This document shows, one piece after another, positions 50,105 through 58,419 of a DNA stretch of 64,000 nucleotides (within the stretch, counting starts at the first letter, position 1; every line of letters starts with the position of its first letter). The DNA is taken from positions 70,129,501-70,193,500 of the forward strand of contig NC_058341.1 of NCBI RefSeq assembly GCF_905475395.1, given 5' to 3'. The stretch comes from Chrysoperla carnea. Lineage: Eukaryota > Arthropoda > Insecta > Neuroptera > Chrysopidae. Position numbers and translations under genes: made by a program. The notes under the pieces were generated by a model. The model did no database searches. It saw only the letters and a program-made list of their open reading frames with translations, and had not been told where the DNA came from.

Positions 50105-51245
50105 GTGAAAAATATCAAAAAATTGCTCCGTAAATACTCTTTCAGATTCCAAAGTTGCTCCAGTTATATAATTAATATGTAATTAAATATTTTCAATTAA
50201 AAATACAAAATTTTATATACACAAAGGGGTTGGGGGGGGGGGAGCATGAACATATATAACAATAGATTGTAGTTATTATCTATGGTTATGATATTTGTTT
50301 TATTTAATTAAATATTAAAAGAAAATAAACAATCATATGTATCAGCGGAAAGTATCAAAAAATTGCTCCGTAAATACTGTTTCAGATTCCAAAGTTGCTC
50401 CAGTTATATAATTAATATGTAATTAAATATTTTCAATTAAAAATACAAAAATTTACATACACAAAGGGGATGGGGGGGAAACATGAAAATATATAACAAT
50501 AGATTGTAGTTATTATCTATGGTTATGATATTTGTTTTATTTAATTAAATATTAAAAGAAAATAAACAATCATATGTATCAGCGGAAAGTATCAAAAAAT
50601 TGCTCCGTAAATACTGTTTCAGATTCCAAAGTTGCTCCAGTTATATAATTAATATGTAATTAAATATTTTCAATTAAAAATACAAAAATTTACATACACA
50701 AAGGGGATGGGGGGGAAACATGAAAATATATAACAATAGATTGTAGTTATTATCTATGGTTATGATATTTGTTTTATTTAATTAAATATTAAAAGAAAAT
50801 AAACAATCATATGTATCAGCGGAAAGTATCAAAAAATTGCTCCGTAAATACTCTTTCAGATTCCAAAGTTGCTCCAGTTATATGATTAATATGTAATTAA
50901 ATATTTTTCATTAAAAATACAAAATTTTACATACACAAGGGGAATGGGGGGAAACATGAAAATATATTACGATAGATTGTAGTTATTATCTATGGTTATG
51001 GTATTTGTTTTATTTAATTAAATATTAAAAGAAAATAAACAATCATATGTATCAGCGGAAAGTATCAAAAAATTGCTCCGTAAATACTGTTTCAGATTCC
51101 AAAGTTGCTCCAGTTATATAATTAATATGTAATTAAATATTTTCAATTAAAAATACAAAATTTTACATAAACAAGGGGAATGGGGGGAAGCATGAAAATA
51201 TATAACGATGGATTGTAGTTATTATCTATGGCTGTGATATTTGTT
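50105..51245. repeat. Five ~237 bp tandem units in the left arm
   Basis: ATTGCTCCGTAAATAC recurs at 50,122, 50,362, 50,599, 50,836 and 51,072. A diverged sixth copy forms the element's end (about 49,747). Variants by the G-run and the GATAG/AATAG and ATGG/AGGG differences give unit order a-b-b-d-e from the outside in. Confidence 0.8.
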
Positions 51246-51545
51246 TATTTAATTCTTTTTGAGGTTAATTATATCATTTTTATTCGCCGTTGTATTTTCA
51301 TTAAAACATTTTTAATTTAAATAATGTTTCAATAAGTTACTTGAAGAATAATTATTTATTGTAATTATATTTTTATGGTTGTAAAAGGTGAGTCGACAAA
51401 CCTTTATTTGTTTACATAAATTATCGATGTCTTAGGTTATTTGTTTATAAACTTTTATTTTGTTTATATATAATAATATTGTTGAATTTTCAGTTTTCAG
51501 ATAAAAATATTGGCAAGCAGTTGGACTAAAATTATATTTCTAAAA

Positions 51546-51914
51546 AGAGATCAATCATCGAGATGATATTGAATCCGAACAATTCCCATAACTCGCCGAT
51601 GTACCTATTAACCCGAATGTTGAATGGAAACCTATGAAAATATCTGACCAAGGCATTGTAATTACTAATTTCTCATGTTTTCTATCATTAGTATGTTTTA
51701 TTGCGTTGAATTAGTTTTAATTTTTATTATTATTACTTTTTTCAGTTATGAAAATACTGATTCGTCAAAACACTTACGGAATAGCTGACCGAGCACGCGA
51801 TACTAAAATCGACAAAGTTGTTGCCTTGAAAAAGTAAAAATGGAACATAATAAAAATTATAACCGATGAGCAAAGAAATTCCAGTCGTTCTACTTCATAA
51901 AGACAAAATTGATA
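51546..51914 (+). pseudogene. Captured CDK10-like kinase gene fragment (two exons plus intron), left arm
   Basis: After an intact-looking acceptor (ACTTTTTTCAG at 51,745), frames read a degraded FEKLNR, then NTYGIADRARDTKIDKVVAL, KK, (frame change) KMEHNK and an IPVVLLHK stretch. From memory the kinase sequence is EFEKLNRIGEGTYGIVYRAR then DTQTDEIVALKKVRMDKEKD then GIPISSLREI: the Gly loop, catalytic-Lys strand and PISSLRE helix of CDK10 (CDK11 fits less well). The upstream piece ending MKISDQGI|GTAATT at 51,657 may be the preceding exon. Retention of an intron points to DNA-level capture. Frameshifts and stops show it makes no kinase. Confidence 0.65.
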
Positions 51915-52271
51915 ATATATAATTTTAATTGTACACATACGTATTTTTATGGATTTTCAATGTTTTATTAAATAAATTAAAGGTGGAAATGATATTATAT
52001 AAATCTATTGAAAATAAATTATTTTTATTTTAGTAAATTATTTATATACATATTAAGTGCAAACAAATAAACATATTATTAATAAACAAACATATTGCAC
52101 ATATTATTTACATTTTACATTTTTTTTACATTTCACTTTACATTAAATCTTACATTTTGGTCCGCTCAAAATAGTAATAATGCTTTTGCGTGAACTTATT
52201 CAAAGTCTCGGAAGTGCCAGGCTTGAGATAATTAACGCAATATATACATAAAAAACGATTTTTGGCCAATA

Positions 52272-52790
52272 ATAGGTTGGCTGATAAGTCCCCGGTCTGA
52301 CACATAGATGGCGTCGCTAGTATTAAATGCATATTATTTTTATATAGTACCAACCTTCAAATGATTCGTGTCAAAATTTGACGTCTGTAAGTCAATTAGT
52401 TTGTGAGATAGAGCGTCTTTTGTGAAGCAACTTGTGTTATTGTGAAAAAAATGGAAAAAATGGAATTTCGTGTTTTGATAAAATACTGTTTTCTGAAGGG
52501 AAAAAATACAGTGGAAGCAAAAACTTGGCTTGATAATGAGTTTCCGGACTCTGTATTTTTTCCCTTCAGAAAACAGTATTTTATCAAAACACGAAATTCC
52601 ATTTTTTCCATTTTTTTCACAATAACACAAGTTGCTTCACAAAAGACGCTCTATCTCACAAACTAATTGACTTACAGACGTCAAATTTTGACACGAATCA
52701 TTTGAAGGTTGGTACTATATAAAAATAATATGCATTTAATACTAGCGACGCCATCTATGTGTCAGACCGGGGACTTATCAGCCAACCTGT
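52272..52790. mobile_element. Palindromic mariner-derived MITE (519 bp) in the left arm
   Basis: Flanked by TA (52,270-52,271; 52,791-52,792). Ends ATAGGTTGGCTGATAAGTCC and GGACTTATCAGCCAACCTGT. Each ~234 bp arm includes mariner 5' UTR and the transposase start MEKMEFRVLIKYCFLKGKNT (helix-turn-helix N-terminus), repeated inverted. The right arm of the host element gives the exact empty site (CCAATATTTCAATAACC). Confidence 0.85.
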
Positions 52791-53835
52791 TATTTCAATA
52801 ACCAACTGGATGAAAAAAAGGTTCAAACAAATATTGTCGAAAAGTTTTTTTCCTAAGAAAAATGTAGAATAAAAAATTGTGATATCTCAAGTCATTTTCC
52901 CGAAAATAGAGAAAAACGGCCAAATATATATATATTTATATGCTACTTAACAATATCTTGAAACTGATTGATATTCACTAAATTTAATTTTTCAGGGATA
53001 TCACTCAAATTACTTTTCAGTAACGGCTGATTGTTATTTTGAGAAAAAAAAATAGATTAGATCCTTATAATAGTCCAAAATATAAGATCCAATGGCTTTT
53101 TCTCAAATTGAATGATTTTTCAGCAAAATTAGATTGGCGCAACTTCTAGGGTTAAGCGCGCGTGTATGGTAAAGTCAGCATATCCTTTACTTACTATCCT
53201 ATACGCAGCAAAAGACTACTTAATTTTCATCAACGATAAAATAAATATGTGATATTTGTATATTTCTCAGTTTTAAAAAATCTTCACTAATAAATTATAA
53301 CTTTTGTATTGATTGGGTAATATTGTAATGAAGAAGAGAATGTGATCTCGAAACAAATGTTATAAATAAATATTTTATGCGAAAAATTCTAAAATTGTTT
53401 TTTTTTTTTCATAAAAAATTACCCTTCATAATTTTTCATAAAAATTATCTTGCCCTATTGATTAATTGTCATCATTTAATTGTTAACTTTTTCCAAGAAT
53501 TTCAAAATCAAACGGTCACTAAAATAGCGGCTTACACTTTAGTCTAAAAGTGTAAATTTTTGTGATCGTCATTTTAAAATTCTTGGAAAAGTTAACAATT
53601 ATTTATTGATTGATGTATGTTTGCAATCTGATTCTTATTTAATTTGGATAAATAAATTTCTTAAAGAAGTTAATTATTTGTTTTATTTACGCTTTTGACT
53701 CCAATCGAGGTGCGATATAATTAGTGAAACTTTTGTTTTAATTATTATCTATATAATTATAATGTAAGTATGGAATTAAATATGTTATTATTTTCTAATT
53801 CATGAATTCAATAAACTTAATTGATTATAGCAAAA

Positions 53836-55737
53836 ATGACGAATTGGGCCGCTGTTTCCATTACTGAAGTTTTAAATCGAATTGTTCAATTCGATATTTT
53901 TCTTGAAAAAGGAAAATTAAAACCAAAATCAAATCCTATTTGGAAGGAAATTTGTCAAATTTGGAAACAGAAATCTGGGGAATATCTTAAGACACCTGTT
54001 GCTTTGTATTTTGATATTTTTCAAAATAGACATAGCATCAAAACATCTTGCCTTGAAGCACGGAATCTACATTTTTCAGATAAAATTGAAAAAAATGATA
54101 CTAATTCATCTGAAAATGAAGATCTGTTAGTGATGGATGAATTTATGGAAAATAGTGACATCAACGATTGTGATTTTACGATTCATCCGCAAAATAATCC
54201 TAAATTTGATAAAAAAAAACTAATTAATTTTAATGTGTTATTTAACGATGAACAGTGGTTAAAAATAAAACCAATATTGAAATATGATAAGAAACAACAG
54301 AAACAATATTATGCTCTGCGTAAAGGGTGGACACACATTCTCTCCGAATTAATTTATGTGCAGCAGAAGTTACCATGTGCGTTTAACTTTAAAAATCGCA
54401 ATATTTATAAATTAGACAGTGCTGATAAAGATATTTTTATTATTAAAATTAATGGTGCTTGTGCTGACAAATTATGTAAAGCCGCTATTTATGGCGAGTG
54501 TACATTTTCTTTTGCTGATAGCAATGTATCAATGAAAATATACACATTAGATACTAAACAAGTTTACCATACAAAGAAAAGGCATGTGTCTGGTGAGCTG
54601 AGAGATCAATATGGGAAGGCTATGGAGTTCATGAAAAGTGAAGTATTCAATAGGAGGCTGATAGAAAAATTTAATGAATACGGTCAACAAATAGCTCCTA
54701 TTATTCCATCGGTAAGTACTCTAAACCAAATCCGCCATGAAGGAAAAAAAAAACGACTTGGTATAGAGGGAGACTTATGGTATTCCCTTAGAAATTTAAA
54801 AAGAAATAATGTTGAGCTCAGTCCAGTCATTAAACAAATTGGTTTTGACAAATTTTTTGTTATGTATTGGACACCTGAACAAACGGATGTATATAATGAT
54901 ATTTTAAATTTAAATCCTATTGTATCAATAGATGCAACAGGGAGCATCGTTCGAAAGATTACGTCTGAGGGAAATTATTATTGTGGCCCAATATTTTTGT
55001 ATCAGATCGTAACATATATTGGCTCTCTAATAGTCCCGGTTTGCCAAATGTTGTCCGAACGACACGATACAAAAATATTTGAGTTTTGGTTAACCGAATG
55101 GCTTTCTTCTAAGGCGAAGATACCTTTAGAAGTTGTAACTGATATGTCAAAAGCCTTACAAAATGCTATTTGTTTGGCTACTAATCATATCAGTTACAAA
55201 GAATATTTATCGCGATGTTACCAGGCTTTAAGCGGTAAATCCGTAAATTTAAATCCACCATATTTACGTATCGACATTGCCCATCTTATTCATTGGGTAT
55301 CCAGGCTCAAATGCTTTATCAATAAAAATTTCCCCATAAAAGATTTTTATCTTAGAGCCATTGGTTTTATGAGCAATTTAGAAGCTTTAAAAGATGTCGA
55401 AAAAACAATGAAAGCTCTAATAAATATAAGTCAAAATGAAATAGGTTGTAAGGATGACATCAAGTGGGTGTTAAAAAAAATAGAAACATTTGAATTTGAC
55501 GATACTACAATAAATTATAATGAAGTGAAAATTATGAATACATGCAATCATAACAATAATTGTGAAAAACATTTATCATGTCATGACAACGAGATAAATG
55601 TTGATGTATCTGATGAAAAACATTTATCACGTTGCCATGACATGATAAATGTTGATGAGCTAAATAATGAAGATTTATCTAGGTATATTCGCTCCGAGCG
55701 TGAATTTCGTTTCCATGACAACGATACACTACTTTAA
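53836..55737 (+). CDS. Open segment 1: MULE transposase N-terminal two thirds
   Basis: Longest open stretch of the element, 633 residues from the first ATG. The true C-terminus is lost: the last ~18 codons and the stop come from the inserted 387 bp MITE, which begins at 55,688. An N-terminal region with TNWAAVSITEVLNRIVQFD and a Glu/Asp-rich linker precedes the catalytic core. Confidence 0.65.
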   Translation: MTNWAAVSITEVLNRIVQFDIFLEKGKLKPKSNPIWKEICQIWKQKSGEYLKTPVALYFDIFQNRHSIKTSCLEARNLHFSDKIEKNDTNSSENEDLLVMDEFMENSDINDCDFTIHPQNNPKFDKKKLINFNVLFNDEQWLKIKPILKYDKKQQKQYYALRKGWTHILSELIYVQQKLPCAFNFKNRNIYKLDSADKDIFIIKINGACADKLCKAAIYGECTFSFADSNVSMKIYTLDTKQVYHTKKRHVSGELRDQYGKAMEFMKSEVFNRRLIEKFNEYGQQIAPIIPSVSTLNQIRHEGKKKRLGIEGDLWYSLRNLKRNNVELSPVIKQIGFDKFFVMYWTPEQTDVYNDILNLNPIVSIDATGSIVRKITSEGNYYCGPIFLYQIVTYIGSLIVPVCQMLSERHDTKIFEFWLTEWLSSKAKIPLEVVTDMSKALQNAICLATNHISYKEYLSRCYQALSGKSVNLNPPYLRIDIAHLIHWVSRLKCFINKNFPIKDFYLRAIGFMSNLEALKDVEKTMKALINISQNEIGCKDDIKWVLKKIETFEFDDTTINYNEVKIMNTCNHNNNCEKHLSCHDNEINVDVSDEKHLSRCHDMINVDELNNEDLSRYIRSEREFRFHDNDTLL

Positions 55738-56074
55738 TTATAGAATTAATGGATGCATATATAATTGTGTGGATTGCATTGAAAACTTACATTTAAAATT
55801 TAATATTCTTGTTTCACAAATTTAAATAAATAATTACGATAATTAACATTTGAAAAATAATATTTGTACAATTTGATTTCTTATTTTCACAATTTTTAAT
55901 GCATTAAGTTTAATTAATTAGTGTTTTTCAATCATTTTAATTTGACAGTTTCTATATCATTAACATGTAAATAATTGCAAATTAGTCATAACAGCCCACT
56001 TTATCTCCAAAATTTTTCACTTAAAGCGCTGGCATCGATTTTATTATCCCCACCATGACTACGCACACAACGAA
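55688..56074 (+). mobile_element. 387 bp TA-flanked MITE, copy 2, inside the transposase
   Basis: TA at 55,686-55,687 and 56,075-56,076. The same length as, and the reverse complement of, the element at 13,515-13,901, with near-identity by eye. It terminates segment 1 of the transposase. Confidence 0.8.
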
Positions 56075-57879
56075 TAGAAGATCTTTTCCATCAAGCGCGA
56101 AGTGAAAACTCAAATGTTTCCATTAATTTTAACGATACAAATCCTTACTATTTGCCTGAGATTAAAAAAAATCTGGAATTGTTATTTAAAAAATTTCCGG
56201 CATGGACAAATGTAATGAGGAGGAATTATAACTCCGAACATCTGGTAGCAACTTCTTCACGGTCAGAAAATTATTTTAAATATATTAAAGATATTGTTTT
56301 AACAGATCGTCAACCATTACGAGCTGATTCATTTATAGTTGAGCACACTAAAACTCTAAAATCGAGAATGATAGAAGCCAGAAGTGCTTATAACAATACA
56401 AAAATAATTATAAAAAATTCTATCATTGATAAGAATAAAGACCAGAGTGTGCTTAATTATATTGAAAATTGGAAGAATAAGGTAATTGCTGACGAATCTG
56501 TTAAAATGAATTTTACTGCCGAAGAAGATTCTATAGATGTAAGTAAGAATTGTTTTGAAAGACCTAAATTCTTTTCCACGCCAAAAGATACCCATGCTGG
56601 CAATAAGCCCAATCAAGACCCAGGCAAAAAACAAACTACAACAAATCTTAATTTAATTCAAGATTCAAAAGAATATGATTTTAGAGAAATTTCCCTACAT
56701 AAAAACTCTGAAAATAATTTTTCAATAATATTAAATAAAAAACCTGGGCACAAAGAAGACCTTGGTCTAGGTTCTACGGACCTATTAGCGATACCCCTCT
56801 CATGTAATAAAAAAAATGTAAATAATTCTTCATCGCCAACTATGGGTCCGCCAATAAAAAGAGGAAAGTATGTTACTGCATGTCCAGATGTGCAGATTTT
56901 ACATGGAAACGCTGATAATCAAAATGCACAAGTTTACAAAAAAAAGAAGAAACAGCACAACATAATAAAAAACGGCAGCACTTTTCCTCCGTGCAAAATA
57001 AATAAACTTAAACTATTTCTTATAAACACGTGTCCATTTGACAGCTTGACAGAAGTCATGGCATTCACATATCTAAATTTTAAAAACTTTAGAGATTTCG
57101 TAAAACTTAAAATTAGCGAATCAGAATATTTTTCAACAGTATGTTTGTATGCAGAAAATGGCGCGAATTTTAAGTTTTACGAAAAAAGACTCAAAATTTT
57201 ACGCAATATGTACCCGGAAGTAAATAATCGCATTGACTGCCGAGAAGATATTTCAAGGCTGTTTGAGGGGCTTATGCTTGGCCATGAGTCAATAAACGAA
57301 AAAAGCCATTGCTCAGATTGCGGATTATTTGAACAAAGGAGACTGTCTATTTTAAATGTGAATGCCACATTAATTTGGAATTATGGCTTCGATACTTTAG
57401 AAAGAAGTATCCTAAATGAGATCGAAAAAACAAGTTTTTATTGTAAAAACTGTCAAAATCGATTTTTTTTTCTCTAAATAACAAAGAGCCGTTATTGAAA
57501 AGCAATTTAAACGAAATCCCTAAAAAATTAAGTTTAGGGAATAAAACATATATTTTATCTGGCGTAATTGAGTTCAGTCCGTCCATAGTACCTAACGGTT
57601 TGGGGCATTATATTGCATAAACCCATACCATAAATGATAGATGGGTACAAATCAATGATTTGGAACCATCGCCAAGGATTTTACGAACTCAATTACCCAG
57701 TGTAAGAATAGCTACTCTCTTATATGTTTTAGTTTAAATAGAATTCCTTAAAAAAATTTTTAGATACTTTCAAAACATTTAATTTTATTATTATTATTTA
57801 ATTTTAGATTCACATTTTTAGACTTTACATACCCCACAAATAAAAGTTAAAAAGTATGATTTAGATAAATTTTTGCGAG

Positions 57880-58350
57880 TTTTTAAGAGCCCAACGACTG
57901 AAATTATGACGCTTTGAAAGATCGGCCGGCTTCAATTCTTGAACTAGCTGTATTTTAACACTTTCAAACACAGATCTTTGCGTAAAATCGCCCTAGTAGT
58001 GCCATAAGATAGGCCAAGTTGTTGAGATCGTCGCCGAATCGATTCTTCTGGGTCTTCGGCAAAACTCTCATTTACAGCAGCAATATTCTCTATAGTTCGG
58101 TAGGACGATAATGTACACCATAAATTGGCCTGAACGCTCGATAAACACTTTTCAATATAATTGCACGATTTGTAAACGTTGTTGAGGCGTAAGTCTTTCC
58201 ATGATGAAATGTCAATGAAAACTGAATAATAGTTATTTAGTTAGTATTTATATATAATAGTTAATAGTAAGTATTTAGTTTGACATTAGTCACGCGTAAC
58301 ATGTCAATATCACTCCACTGGAAAAAATACCTCCAATTTGATCACACTGT
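57880..58350 (-). pseudogene. Tc1/mariner-type transposase fragment (DUF4817-like N-terminus)
   Basis: The minus-strand ATG at 58,202 opens MERLTPQQRLQIVQLY. Frames broken by stops then give NRPxE..IREYCCC, FCRRPRRIDSATISTTW, and IQLVQELKPADLSKRHNF. This is the N-terminal helix-turn-helix (DUF4817) common in insect mariner-like transposases. The 5' end ACAGTGTGATCAAATTGGAG at 58,350 next to TA is Tc1-like. The other terminus was not found. Confidence 0.7.
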
Positions 58351-58419
58351 ATAATTGATCGTTTTGAAAACGGTTAAAGATATCAAAAATGTTCACTCAA
58401 CATTTTTATTTGTTATAAA

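Larger units (their letters stand above)
49696..52972 (+). repeat. Left terminal inverted repeat of the foldback MULE
   Basis: Matches the reverse complement of 58,420-61,174 almost base for base, apart from a 519 bp mariner insertion and one exchanged tandem unit. Its inner end is at ..TATCTTGAAACTGATTGAT. The outer part contains a 96-codon frame, also mirrored in the right arm, that I treat as non-coding. Confidence 0.85.
53836..57735 (+). pseudogene. MULE transposase with C-terminal USP-like protease domain, disrupted
   Basis: Segment 1 (ATG 53,836 to 55,737, 633 residues) carries the MULE core. The first Asp is in PIVSIDATGS (D366) and the second in LEVVTDMSKALQNAI (D436), a spacing of 70 as in MULEs. 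YLSRCYQAL and YLRIDIAHLIHW follow. Segment 2 (about 56,077-57,477, open after a one-base frame offset) continues with PEIKKNLELLFKKFPAWTNV and SSRSENYFKYIKDIVLTDRQ, a linker, then NTCPFDSLTEVMAFTYLNF (possible catalytic Cys at 57,031). Two CxxC pairs follow (SDCG is a half site; FYCKNC). A T9 run at about 57,462 shifts the frame, after which SPSIVPNGLGHYIA (His box), an in-frame TAA, and NDRWVQINDLEPSP follow. Cys box, zinc finger and GHYxA His box in that order suggest a C19/USP fold. The breaks are a MITE, one or more frameshifts and one stop. Confidence 0.7.

Noticed and set aside
49828..50118. 96-codon ORF, mirrored at 60,752-61,042
   Set aside because: The identity between copies is explained by the inverted arms. 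The composition is what AT-rich non-coding DNA gives by chance; no domain or start context.
52340..52666. Mirror-image ORFs starting MEKMEFRV
   Set aside because: Only the first ~33 codons of a mariner transposase, duplicated in a palindrome; not a functional gene.
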